DNA of 53,266 nucleotides from Atopobiaceae bacterium. Its GTDB lineage: Bacteria; Actinomycetota; Coriobacteriia; Coriobacteriales; Atopobiaceae. The stretch covers positions 1 to 53,266 of the forward strand of contig JAFUCQ010000140.1 of NCBI GenBank assembly GCA_017459605.1, given 5' to 3'. A program made the position numbers and the translations under genes. The notes beneath the pieces are model-generated. The model had not been told where the DNA came from. It saw only the letters and a program-made list of their open reading frames with translations, and did no database searches. Shown piece by piece: positions 9,482 to 17,978 of the stretch (position 1 is its first letter; each line of letters begins with the position of its first letter).

Positions 9482-10381
9482 GTGCTCAAGCTCAGCCAAC
9501 TACAGGGCAAGCGGGTATACCTTGCACGAGAAGGACAAAAGCCAAAGCGTCTTGGCAAGCTCGACGCAGTTGTGTTTGCTCCAAATGGAAAGCAGGTTGT
9601 GGGAGCGATGGTGCGTCGTCCCGATGCAGTGGGAGTCATTCGCCGCGATGACCTTTTTGCGGGCATTGATGCCCTGTCTGCTGGTGATAAAGGCATTGAA
9701 TGCGTTATGGGAGACGACAGCTTTGATGACAAAGCTCGCGAACGTCTTGGTATCGATGACTGGGACCATTGCATCATCTGGTCAGGCATGGATGTGCGAA
9801 CGCTCTCAGGTAAGGTTCTCGGGCGCGTGGTAGACGTGAGTTTTTCTGAGAGCAACGGAGTAGTTGAGGCTTTCCATGTGATTGATGGCGGAGTTGCAGA
9901 CAAGCTCATAGGCAACATTGCCATTCCGCATAGCATGTTACGCGCATACGATGCAGGGTTCATGGTGGTTGCAGACGAAGCAAGCTCAATCAAGCCCTCG
10001 GGTGGTCTGGCAGGAATGGCTGGCCAAACAAGTGCTCGTGCAGCCGAAGGCGCCAAAAACCTTGGGCGCAAGGCATCAGCCAAAACGGCAGATGCGGTAG
10101 ACAAGGGAAGCTATCAGCTCGGACGCGCTCTTGGTAAGGCTCGTCGCTCGTTATCTGACGGTGCTTCTCCGAGAAAGGCTGCCAGCTCCGTAGCAGCTGA
10201 GGATAAAACAGCGCCATCAGCTCCTCGAAAGGTAGTGCAAAAAGCACAGGCTGGTGATAATCTGAAAAAGAGCGGTGCTTCTACCGGAGAACGCGCCGCA
10301 AAAAGCCTTGGTAAGCAAATTGGGAAAACCAAGGGTATGTTTGAGGCATTCAAACGCGAGTTTGAAGAGGGAAGCAAGTAG
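9482..10381 (+). CDS. double PRC-barrel domain protein with Lys/Ala-rich tail
   Basis: About 299 residues from GTG 9482, which has AAAGGGGGT ending 9 nt upstream; an ATG at 9416 in the same frame would run through the GC-rich hairpin and is unlikely. Two PRC-barrel-like beta domains are visible: about residues 1-75 (KLSQLQGKRVYL...LGKLDAVVF) and about 95-170 (MDVRTLSGKVLGRVVDVSF...IGNIAIP). PRC barrels act in RNA processing, photosynthetic reaction centres and as partners of transport proteins. The last 120 residues are basic and rich in Lys, Ala and Ser, likely disordered. No signal peptide. Function unknown; it is followed 41 bp later by the polysaccharide deacetylase, probably co-transcribed. 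Confidence 0.7.
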   Translation: MLKLSQLQGKRVYLAREGQKPKRLGKLDAVVFAPNGKQVVGAMVRRPDAVGVIRRDDLFAGIDALSAGDKGIECVMGDDSFDDKARERLGIDDWDHCIIWSGMDVRTLSGKVLGRVVDVSFSESNGVVEAFHVIDGGVADKLIGNIAIPHSMLRAYDAGFMVVADEASSIKPSGGLAGMAGQTSARAAEGAKNLGRKASAKTADAVDKGSYQLGRALGKARRSLSDGASPRKAASSVAAEDKTAPSAPRKVVQKAQAGDNLKKSGASTGERAAKSLGKQIGKTKGMFEAFKREFEEGSK

Positions 10382-10422
10382 TTTTACGCGTTCGTGCACG
10401 TATCGATGGGATAGGTGAGCAC

Positions 10423-12234
10423 ATGTCAGACATAAACGAGTTCAGCTCGTCTGAGGCCGAAGAGTGGCATACACATAATGTGGATGGACACCCAGTGGTA
10501 TCAGGCGCTCAACTCGATGAAAACTTTGACATCAATGAGCGAAGAGAGCACGCGCGTAAAGAAAGTTTAGCCACGTCATCTCGTTTTTCTCGCAATGCCG
10601 ATGGTGTTTTGGAGGGATTGTCCTCGGCTGATGGCGCAAGTGAGTATGGGTCTGACGAGTTTGATTTTGATTCAGATTTTGAAGCGGATGCCTTTGAGAC
10701 TGACGGTAATGACGATTCAAGCAGCTGGACTTCAGATGCTGAAGACAGCCGCTCAATGACGATTGATAGTCTCAAGACGCGCCCCAGCTTTAACGATGCG
10801 ATTGATGAGACGGATGTGTTCTCGGTAAGTGCGCTCAATGAGCGTCAATCTCAGTTTGACGTCATATCTTCTTCCCAGCCCGATTTGTTTGAGCCGGCCG
10901 AAAATGCGCAGAGCTCGTATCAATTTCAGCGTCTGAGCGGAGACGGCCACATCATTACCCATACGAGCGTGAGTGACCGAGAATGGCGCCGTCGAGAAGA
11001 ACGGCGACAAAAGGCAACTAAACGCAGGATTATTCCTCGCTGGCTGGTCATGTTGCTTTCGCTTGCTGTACTTGGAGGAATTGCAACCTTTTTGTTTTTG
11101 CATCGCCCCGTTGAGTTTAGCGCCAACGACAAGCGCTTGTCTGCAACGAACGGCACGACGCTCGAGAGCATCTTTGAGAGTCAAGGTAAGCCTGCTACGC
11201 CGGGCAACTTTGTAAGCGTCGCAGGTACGCTTTTAACCGAGGGTGAGGGAAATCCCTTCGTGGCAACGGTTGACGGAACGCAGATGGACTACGCAGAAGC
11301 TCGCGAATATAAGATTCACGGCGGTGAAGAGATAGTCTTTGGTACTGGCAGCGACGTCATGGAAGACTACGATGTCGAGCTCATTGATGTGCAGCCAACC
11401 CTGCGTGTAGAAGGTGGTATGGGCTCGATTGCCTATGTATCCCAGTGGGCACAAACTGGTCAGATGGAGATTCGCACCGGTAAAACATCTGGCGAGAAGG
11501 CAGAAGGAGATGTCATAACACCTGTTAAAGACTGTGTTGTGCAGATGAGAAACATCACTCCTAAAGATGGAAGTAAGCTTATCGCACTAACCTTTGACGA
11601 TGGTCCGAGTGAGTACACCGAGTCTATCCTGCGTATTTTGCGAGATCGTGGAGCAGTTGCCACCTTCTTTAACTACGGGGACAACGCAAATCTGTTCCCT
11701 GATGCCTGTCGTGCAATTGCTCAGTCGGGAAACCAGCTTTGCAACCATGGTATGCAGCACATGCAGCTGGTTGGTCAAGACGGGGATACTATCTATAACG
11801 AGATAATCAACGGACGCAATACCATCAGAGATATTGCTGCTGCTGAGTCCACGTTCTTGCGCCCTCCATATGGAGAGTTTAATGAGTACACATGGTTGGC
11901 TACACGCGGTCAGGTAAGTGCGGTCGTTACGTGGACAAGAGACACGCTTGATTGGTCACAGCCAGGAAGCGAAGCCATCATTTCTCGAGCGCTCAATGAT
12001 ATTCAGCCAGGAGACGTCATTTTGATGCACGATGGCGGCGGATACCGTGGACAAACGGTCGAGGCTCTACCTCAAATCATTGACGCATTGCGTCGTGAAG
12101 GCTATACCTTTGTCACCATCAGTGACCTCATGAGAAGCGCTGGTGACATCCCTGAGGATATCTGCTCGGGAACAGCTACAATGCCTGAGTCTGCTGTCTG
12201 GCCAACAGAGATAGCAGGAATTCAGGGAGAATAG
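10423..12234 (+). CDS. membrane-anchored polysaccharide deacetylase (NodB/CE4 family)
   Basis: A 603-residue protein. Residues 1-190 are acidic and Ser/Asp-rich, probably a disordered cytoplasmic region; a basic RRREERRQKATKRR stretch precedes one membrane span at about 206-227. An extracytoplasmic linker domain of unknown type covers about 230-380. The CE4 deacetylase domain follows with its motifs: TFDDGP near residue 390, H-x3-H (NHGMQH) near 441, RPPYG near 480 and LMHDGG near 535. The metal triad Asp-His-His is therefore intact. It should remove acetyl groups from peptidoglycan or another wall glycan outside the cell. ATG 10423 has AGGTGAG about 4 nt upstream. The long acidic cytoplasmic arm is unusual and suggests intracellular control or scaffolding. 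Confidence 0.88.
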   Translation: MSDINEFSSSEAEEWHTHNVDGHPVVSGAQLDENFDINERREHARKESLATSSRFSRNADGVLEGLSSADGASEYGSDEFDFDSDFEADAFETDGNDDSSSWTSDAEDSRSMTIDSLKTRPSFNDAIDETDVFSVSALNERQSQFDVISSSQPDLFEPAENAQSSYQFQRLSGDGHIITHTSVSDREWRRREERRQKATKRRIIPRWLVMLLSLAVLGGIATFLFLHRPVEFSANDKRLSATNGTTLESIFESQGKPATPGNFVSVAGTLLTEGEGNPFVATVDGTQMDYAEAREYKIHGGEEIVFGTGSDVMEDYDVELIDVQPTLRVEGGMGSIAYVSQWAQTGQMEIRTGKTSGEKAEGDVITPVKDCVVQMRNITPKDGSKLIALTFDDGPSEYTESILRILRDRGAVATFFNYGDNANLFPDACRAIAQSGNQLCNHGMQHMQLVGQDGDTIYNEIINGRNTIRDIAAAESTFLRPPYGEFNEYTWLATRGQVSAVVTWTRDTLDWSQPGSEAIISRALNDIQPGDVILMHDGGGYRGQTVEALPQIIDALRREGYTFVTISDLMRSAGDIPEDICSGTATMPESAVWPTEIAGIQGE

Positions 12235-12280
12235 TAAAGTCGACGGAGCATGCTCAGAGTTGGGGTGTCTCTGGCAAGCA

Positions 12281-12385
12281 TCCTCGCTTCGCTGCGGATT
12301 GCTTGTCCACCAACACAAAAATCCTGCTCCCTGTTATCCGCATCAAGCGTCCTCGCTTCGCTGCGGATTGCTTGTCCACCAACAC
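12281..12385. repeat. two direct copies of a 36-bp intergenic repeat
   Basis: The 36-bp sequence starting TCCTCGCTTCGCTGCGG and ending CCACCAACAC occurs at 12281-12316 and again, identical, at 12350-12385. The copies lie between two convergent genes (deacetylase and Nramp-like transporter). Their GCTTCGCTGCGG part can fold weakly. They may be dispersed repeats or part of a two-way termination region. Confidence 0.85.
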
Positions 12386-12421
12386 CCCGGCCCTGTCCTC
12401 TGGCTTGCCTTGCGTTGGGTG

Positions 12422-13768
12422 CTAGAAGCCGAGAGCTTGCAGAACAAACATAACAAGTGTGAGCACAACAACAGAAACAATGGTGAACCACGTGAGTGCA
12501 TTCCATAGGCGACTATTGACGTTTTTCCCCATAACATGGCGGTCGCTTGCGATGCCAACCATAAATACAAGGAGCACGGGCAACAGTACGCCATTGATTA
12601 CCTGAGCTGCCATCATGATGGCAAACAAATCAACGTTAGGAAGCACAACAACTATGGCTGAGATGGCAATGATGACGGTCATGATTCCGCGGTAGATGGG
12701 AGCTTCAGACCATCCGCGATCTGCTCCACGTTCCCAACCAAACGCCTCACATATAGCGTTAGAGGTTGTACCGGGCAGCACACAAGCAGCCAAAAAAGAT
12801 GCGCCAATGAGGCCTGCGCCAAAGAGCGCCTGAGCATAATCTCCCACCAGCGGAGCAAGGGCAATAGCGGCGTCCTCGGCATTCTCAACAACAATACCTA
12901 CAGGAAAAAGCACAGCACCTGTTACCAAGATAATGAACCATGATATGGCGCTTGCAACCACCGATCCCGTTACGGTGTCGATGCGCTGATACGGCAGGTC
13001 TTTTGTCTGAGCGTTTCGCTCAACAACATTGCTCTGTGCCAAAAAAATCATCCACGGAGCTATGGTTGTGCCCACAAGAGCAACAATGAGAGAGATGTAA
13101 TTAAGGTCAGTCGAAAAGGGGGGAATTACTGTGTCATGAAAGGCTTGTCCCCAATCGGGGCCAACCATAAAACCCGACACAACGTAAGTCAAAAAGATGC
13201 AGCTGATAGCAAGAAGAATCTTCTCAATCCTGCGGTATGAGCCGCTCATGGTGAGCAGCCAAATAACCACAGCACTCATAGGAACTGAGATATACGACGG
13301 AACACCAAAGAGCGCAAAGCCCGAGGCAATGCCTGCAAACTCAGATAAGGTCACCGTTGTGTTTGATATGAGAAGCGCAAACATGGCAAGGGCAGACTTG
13401 CGAATGCCGTACTGCTCTCTGATGAGCGAAGCAAAACCTTTGCCGGTGACACAGCCCATTCTTGCAGCTGTTTCTTGCACCACAATCAAAAGTAAGCACA
13501 TGATAGGGACGGTCCACAAAAGACCAAAGCCATAGAGCGCTCCCGCATTTGAGTATGCAGCAACACCACCCGCGTCTGCACCGGCAAGAGCCGCAACCAA
13601 CCCAGGTCCCATAGCAGCAAGAACGAGCTTCGGATCAAGTCCCGTTTTTGCGGATGACTCTTGCTGAGAAAGCTGAGCAGACAGCTGTCCACTCGTTTGC
13701 TGAGCATCCCTGCCTTGCTGAACAGCAGCCTCCAATTCGGTGGTTTTGATTTCTTCTTCCATGCTCAT
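12422..13768 (-). CDS. Nramp-family divalent metal transporter, probably NRMT-type magnesium transporter
   Basis: About 448 residues with 11 hydrophobic spans after a 45-residue polar N-terminus. The fold signature is Nramp/SLC11, but the metal-site motifs differ. The first helix has D65-A-G-G instead of DPGN, and the sixth helix has A237-P-W instead of Met-Pro-His. Loss of the soft Met ligand, the Asn and the His matches the Nramp-related magnesium transporters described from Eggerthella lenta, another Coriobacteriia member, which move hydrated magnesium without proton coupling. I infer magnesium (and possibly manganese) import. The gene starts inside the stop codon of the upstream MgtE-like gene (TGATG overlap); GTG 13771 and ATG 13762 are alternatives. 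Operon with that gene is near certain. Confidence 0.85.
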   Translation of the reverse strand: MSMEEEIKTTELEAAVQQGRDAQQTSGQLSAQLSQQESSAKTGLDPKLVLAAMGPGLVAALAGADAGGVAAYSNAGALYGFGLLWTVPIMCLLLIVVQETAARMGCVTGKGFASLIREQYGIRKSALAMFALLISNTTVTLSEFAGIASGFALFGVPSYISVPMSAVVIWLLTMSGSYRRIEKILLAISCIFLTYVVSGFMVGPDWGQAFHDTVIPPFSTDLNYISLIVALVGTTIAPWMIFLAQSNVVERNAQTKDLPYQRIDTVTGSVVASAISWFIILVTGAVLFPVGIVVENAEDAAIALAPLVGDYAQALFGAGLIGASFLAACVLPGTTSNAICEAFGWERGADRGWSEAPIYRGIMTVIIAISAIVVVLPNVDLFAIMMAAQVINGVLLPVLLVFMVGIASDRHVMGKNVNSRLWNALTWFTIVSVVVLTLVMFVLQALGF

Positions 13769-15639
13769 CACCCAAGGCTCGGAATGACAATAAATTGAGC
13801 AGCAACAATAAAGAGCGCAGCGGCAACCAAAAGCGCCACCGCCCTGATAGCAAGACCGTTTACAACCTTATCGTTTGCCTCGTTATGCCTGATGTAGCTC
13901 AGAAGAATGGGTGTTAAGGCAAACATGACCACGCTCACCATGCAGGCCAAAAAGAAGCTCGTCTTGCCCAGTGATATCAGTTGTACGGCAAGCGACGAAA
14001 GCTCCGAGCTCGACTCACCAATGCGGCCCATAACAATGCCCTCTACAGCCCAAGTGACCAGCGCAATAATAAGGCCATAAATTATCGAAGAACCAACGCC
14101 TCGAAGCGTAAATGAAAGGGCCGACGGTGCATCATCATCGTCTGCGTCAAATTCCAAGACAAGGCTTGTGACTGCTCGAACCATGGCATTCGCTGCCCTC
14201 AAACAAACGGGCAGTGCTGCTCCAACCACAAGTGCTTGGATGCTTGCCTGTGCGGTGGGAGCCGACATCACAAGAAGAACTACCAGCGAGACAAGCCAAA
14301 AGGCTATCCACATTTCGCTCGACAAGAGGCGAGTGAGCAGGCGACTCGACTCATCAGACGAGACCCCCGTTCGAGAACCCACAATCTGCAAGTCTTCTTC
14401 GTGTTCTTCTTCGAGAACGTCTAATGCGTCGTCAACGGTAACGATACCCAACAGCTTGTTGTTATCGTCAACGACCGGCATGGCAAGCAGGTTGTATTTT
14501 GCGATGTCTTTGGCAACGTCTTCTTGGTCGTCTTCGGGACTGGCGCTCACTATCTCGGTTGTAGCAATCTCGCCAAGGCTTACGTTTGACTCTGCCAGCA
14601 CGAGTTCATGAAGCGACACAACGCCCTTGAGCTGCCTTGTCTCGTCGGTGATGTAGAGGTAGTGGAAGGTCTCAACGTCTTCGCTCACCGCACGCATGTG
14701 CTCGATTGCTTCTGCCACGCTGGTGTCGGGAGATAGCGAGACAAACGCCGAGGTCATGATACGGCCAGCCGTGTCTTCTCGGTATCCAAGAAGCTGACGA
14801 ATGGCTTGTCGCTCTTTTACGCCCATGAGGCGAAGCAGGCGCTCAGCACGCTCGTAGTCGAGCTCACTTACCAGCTCTGCTGCATCATCTGGGTCCATCT
14901 CAGAGAGCATTTTGGATGCATCGGCAAGATCCATGTCCTCGACGATTTGGGCAGCCATCTCATCGTCGTCGAGCTCGGCCATGGCATCGGCTGCCAGCTC
15001 ACGGTCGAGCTGTGCGAAGACCTGCCCACGCAGGCGCGGGTCGAGCTGCTCGATAATGTCTGCGACGTCTGCCGGGTGCAGCTCGTCGAGGGTTTTGTGA
15101 GTAACTGAGAGCTTGACATCAGAGAGGTCGCGCTCAATGAGGTCCATGTAGTTCCACGCAATGAGGCGCTCGGGCAGCTCTTTACCAAAGGTCTTACTCA
15201 CAGAGAGCGCCGCACGTTCGAGCACGGGGGATAGCGAGCGAAGCAAGCCACGAGCACCAACCTCGGCACCTAACAAGCGCAGCTGCTTTTCTCCGTAGTC
15301 AGAAAGTTTGAGGTCGTTGACGCGCACAACCTTCATGCCTTGGGTATCAACAATTTGCTTGTTGAGCAAGTCGCGGGCAATGAGGAGCTCTTCAGGCTGC
15401 AAGTACGAAAAACGAATGTCGGTCGAGGCAACCTTGAGGTGCACCTCGTCTTCATCAAAAGACTCAACATACTTGCGCCAGCTAATCATGAACGGGATTT
15501 TTCCCGGCCCCACAAAGGCCAAACTTGTGACGCGGGGAAAAACCTCGCCGGTGGCAATGCCCAAATCGCTTACCACACCAATGCGCTCACCAGCGCAATC
15601 ATAGACAGGATTACCCAGTATCTGGGTGAGATAAATCAT
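13768..15639 (-). CDS. MgtE-like protein with PRC-barrel, MgtE_N and CBS domains; non-canonical membrane part
   Basis: A 623-residue protein. Domains in order: PRC-barrel-like (about 1-100), MgtE_N superhelical domain (about 185-285, with LHPADVADIIEQLDP and the acidic repeats), CBS pair (about 290-415), then five hydrophobic segments (about 445-620). The regulatory half is like magnesium-gated MgtE. The membrane half lacks the family's GGNxGxQ and the late DPAxxxGP/Asp motifs that line the pore; PVCLRAANAMVRA stands where the first would be. Thus it may no longer conduct magnesium and could instead sense it for the co-transcribed Nramp-like transporter. ATG 15639 has AAGGAG 6 nt upstream. 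Canonical MgtE is about 450 residues; the extra length is the PRC domain and linker. Confidence 0.85.
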   Translation of the reverse strand: MIYLTQILGNPVYDCAGERIGVVSDLGIATGEVFPRVTSLAFVGPGKIPFMISWRKYVESFDEDEVHLKVASTDIRFSYLQPEELLIARDLLNKQIVDTQGMKVVRVNDLKLSDYGEKQLRLLGAEVGARGLLRSLSPVLERAALSVSKTFGKELPERLIAWNYMDLIERDLSDVKLSVTHKTLDELHPADVADIIEQLDPRLRGQVFAQLDRELAADAMAELDDDEMAAQIVEDMDLADASKMLSEMDPDDAAELVSELDYERAERLLRLMGVKERQAIRQLLGYREDTAGRIMTSAFVSLSPDTSVAEAIEHMRAVSEDVETFHYLYITDETRQLKGVVSLHELVLAESNVSLGEIATTEIVSASPEDDQEDVAKDIAKYNLLAMPVVDDNNKLLGIVTVDDALDVLEEEHEEDLQIVGSRTGVSSDESSRLLTRLLSSEMWIAFWLVSLVVLLVMSAPTAQASIQALVVGAALPVCLRAANAMVRAVTSLVLEFDADDDDAPSALSFTLRGVGSSIIYGLIIALVTWAVEGIVMGRIGESSSELSSLAVQLISLGKTSFFLACMVSVVMFALTPILLSYIRHNEANDKVVNGLAIRAVALLVAAALFIVAAQFIVIPSLG

Positions 15640-16027
15640 GGCTGCTCCTTCTCAGCTATCACCCTCTGCGGCGATGGTGCACGGGAGCTAAGCCACAGAA
15701 GGTCATCGACTATGTGGTCGAGGTTTCATCAATGACCCTTCTCGAAAACGTTAAGCCAGTATGGCTTGGGCACACTATGTGTCCGTGAGCATTGTACACG
15801 CTTATGATGCATTTCGCGCTCAAAGCATCAAAAAAAGAGCGATGAGCGCTCAAGGCATCGAAAAAAGTTCCAGATTTGAACAGCTCTCGCGGTGACCTTT
15901 TCAAGAGGTTTATGCTGGGTTTTATCATTGATGATATTCGGTTTAAGAGACGCTGTCATTATCAGCGCAAAGCCTTGGCGGAGTATGATGAGGAGGTCAG
16001 CGTAGACATGGGCGAATGGAGACAGCT
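15640..16027. other. divergent intergenic region between the MgtE-like and cupin genes
   Basis: A 388-bp region that should hold both promoters and, on the minus strand, the leader of the magnesium operon. It contains a short hairpin AAGCCA/TGGCTT at 15753-15767 and an arm pair GGTCAT/ATGACC (around 15692 and 15731). Two near-identical 25-bp stretches, GCGCTCAAAGCATCAAAAAA and GCGCTCAAGGCATCGAAAAA, begin at 15816 and 15846, exactly 30 bp apart. I could not match an M-box consensus. No gene is seen here. Confidence 0.5.
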
Positions 16028-16453
16028 ATGGACATCACACAGTTACAAGAAACATCACTCTTTAATTTTGGCGAGGAAAACGTTAACTTTGCACAGTATT
16101 TTGATGGCATCAGCTATCTGGGGGCTATCTCAACGGATCAGATTCCGATATTTAACGTGAGTTTTGAGCCGGGATGTCGCAATCACTGGCACATTCATCA
16201 TGCAGATGAAGGCGGCGGGCAGCTCTTGTTGGTGACCGCTGGTCGTGGTTGGTATCAGGAGTGGGGCAAGCCTGCCCAAGAGCTTCATCCGGGTGACGTG
16301 GTTAACATCCCGGCCAACGTGAAGCATTGGCATGGGGCGGCATCAGACACTGCATTTCAGCACATCGCTATTGAGGTTCCAGGAACTAACGGCTCCACGG
16401 AGTGGTGCGAGGCAGTAGCCCCAGAAGACTACGCTGCACTCGACAAGAAATAA
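16028..16453 (+). CDS. cupin-domain protein
   Basis: About 141 residues forming a single small beta-barrel cupin. The metal-binding motif is HWHIHHADEGGGQ followed by the second motif HPGDVVNIPANVKHWHG, so the His/Glu ligands of cupin motif 1 and the His of motif 2 are present. Such proteins are often annotated near carboxymuconolactone decarboxylases and flavodoxins in anaerobes, but the reaction is unknown. ATG 16028 has GGAG 6 nt upstream; ATG 16016, in the same frame, has no clear site. It lies before the flavodoxin genes on the same strand with a repeat-filled gap between, so co-transcription is possible but not assured. Confidence 0.8.
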   Translation: MDITQLQETSLFNFGEENVNFAQYFDGISYLGAISTDQIPIFNVSFEPGCRNHWHIHHADEGGGQLLLVTAGRGWYQEWGKPAQELHPGDVVNIPANVKHWHGAASDTAFQHIAIEVPGTNGSTEWCEAVAPEDYAALDKK

Positions 16454-16516
16454 GCATGCAGATAAGTGTGTGTGCGGATTCGCACATCACGGAAGCGCAA
16501 AACTCATACAAACAAT

Positions 16517-16625
16517 CCGAAAGCTTTGAAAGGCACGAAAGCCACGAAAAGCACGAAAGGCTTTGAAAGGCACGAAAAGCACGAAAGCCACGAAAGCTAC
16601 GAACGATCCGAAAGGCACGAAAGGG
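16517..16625. repeat. degenerate tandem repeat upstream of the flavodoxin gene
   Basis: About 110 bp made of short CACGAAAG-like units, with a higher-order repeat: GCTTTGAAAGGCACGAAA occurs at 16523 and again at 16560 (37 bp apart). It reaches right up to the ribosome-binding site of the flavodoxin gene. One strand is A/G-rich and unlikely to fold strongly. Confidence 0.8.
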
Positions 16626-16632
16626 CAGGACA

Positions 16633-17145
16633 ATGGCAACATTGATTGCATATTATTCACGCACGGGCGAAAACTACTGGGCGGGTTCGGTAAAGAACAT
16701 TGACAAGGGCAACACTGAGCGCGTTGCTGAGTTCATCCAAGAAGCTGTTGTCGGCGATCTCTTTGAGATTGAGACCGTTAAAGAATACGCTGCTGATTAT
16801 TACGAGTGCATCGAAGAAGCACAGCAGGAGCTCCGAGCACATGCCCGACCTGAGATTAAGGCTTACGTTGAGAACATGGATGACTACGACACCATTTATC
16901 TGGGCTATCCCAACTGGTGGGGAACCTGTCCCATGTGTGTCTTTACCTTCCTTGAGCACTACGATTTGAGCGGCAAGCGCATCATTCCGTTTTGCACAAA
17001 CGAGGGCTCAGGCTTGGCGAGTTCTGAGCGCGATGTCAAGAAGGCCTGTCCTTCTGCGCAGCTTGAGAGCGGGCTTTCAATTACAGGCAGCCAAGCTGAG
17101 CAGTCACGCGACAAGGTTGTATCGTGGGCAAAGCAGTTTGCATAG
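16633..17145 (+). CDS. flavodoxin
   Basis: A 170-residue cytosolic flavodoxin-like protein. The N-terminal strand IAYYSRTGENY is the FMN phosphate-binding loop, followed by GNTERVAEFI; the central GYPNWWGTCPM stretch supplies the aromatic residues that stack on the flavin, and PFCTNEGSG lies later. It is a little longer than short-chain flavodoxins and typical of the flavodoxin_4 group found in anaerobes. The next gene encodes an exported version of the same fold. It likely carries electrons to a reductase, partner unknown. Confidence 0.88.
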   Translation: MATLIAYYSRTGENYWAGSVKNIDKGNTERVAEFIQEAVVGDLFEIETVKEYAADYYECIEEAQQELRAHARPEIKAYVENMDDYDTIYLGYPNWWGTCPMCVFTFLEHYDLSGKRIIPFCTNEGSGLASSERDVKKACPSAQLESGLSITGSQAEQSRDKVVSWAKQFA

Positions 17146-17218
17146 TTGCTGGTGAGAAGTAGGATACGAGAGATAAAAGACGCTATGTTGCTTATCAGAC
17201 GAGAGGTAGAAAGACACC

Positions 17219-17974
17219 ATGTTGCTGAGCAGACGAGAACTTCTCAAAAAATCAGGCGCCCTCGTTTTAGGGCCAGCATTGCTATCGCTTACGGCGTGTG
17301 GCGAGTCGCGCTCCGAGCAAAATGCCCAACAGGAGGCGCAGTCAAGCGCTAACCAAGCATCATCACCGGCGGACACTGAGACAAGTTCGTCCGTCTCGGC
17401 GACAGAAAACTCAGCATCGACAGCAGAGGCAAACTCAAAGGCTACAGATAGTGCAGCTCAGACAGCTGCAGCTGCAAGCTCACTCGTGCTTTACTTCTCA
17501 CACACGGGCGAGAACTACGGAGTGGGCTATATCGAAGAGGGCAACACTGCCATTATCGCCAAGATGATTGCCGAGAAAACCGGCTCCGACAGCTTTGAGC
17601 TTGTGCCTGCTCAGGCATATCCCGAAGGCTATGACGAATGCTGTGATGTGGCTTTGGCAGAGAAAAACGCTGGTGAACGCCCTGCGTATGTGGGCGATAT
17701 TGATATCAGCCCCTATGAAACCATTTATGTGGGCTACCCCATCTGGTGGGGCGACCTTCCCATGTGCTTCTATACCTTTATCGAGGCACATGATTGGTCA
17801 GGAAAGACCGTACGTCCGTTCTGCACTCACGCAGGAAGTGGTCTTTCTGGCACGGTGAGTTCGCTGCAGACAGCGTGTGCGGGAGCTACGGTAGGCGAGG
17901 GTTTGTCAATTGCGGGAACCACAGCTCAAAACTCACGCGATGAGGCGCAGGCAGCAGTGGATGGCTGGCTCTAA
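17219..17974 (+). CDS. exported lipoprotein flavodoxin (Tat signal)
   Basis: A 251-residue protein. The N-terminus SRRELLKKSGALVLG is a twin-arginine signal with a lipobox LTAC (Cys27), so the protein is probably exported folded, with its flavin, and tethered to the membrane. A Ser/Ala/Thr-rich linker follows (about 28-83). The flavodoxin domain starts near 86 (LVLYFSHTGENY, GNTAIIAKMI) and keeps GYPIWWGDLPM and PFCTHAGSG, parallel to the cytosolic paralogue just upstream. The DUF4405 membrane protein gene abuts its stop. I infer an extracytoplasmic electron-transfer role. Confidence 0.88.
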   Translation: MLLSRRELLKKSGALVLGPALLSLTACGESRSEQNAQQEAQSSANQASSPADTETSSSVSATENSASTAEANSKATDSAAQTAAAASSLVLYFSHTGENYGVGYIEEGNTAIIAKMIAEKTGSDSFELVPAQAYPEGYDECCDVALAEKNAGERPAYVGDIDISPYETIYVGYPIWWGDLPMCFYTFIEAHDWSGKTVRPFCTHAGSGLSGTVSSLQTACAGATVGEGLSIAGTTAQNSRDEAQAAVDGWL

Positions 17975-17978
17975 GCAG

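Noticed and set aside
12222-12594. Short frames on both strands around the 36-bp repeats
   Set aside because: They read the repeat and the 3' end of the Nramp-like gene; no binding site and no domain.
15640-15800. M-box (ykoK) magnesium riboswitch before the MgtE-like gene
   Set aside because: The characteristic GGUGAGGCUCC-type core could not be found on the minus strand, and the stems seen are short.
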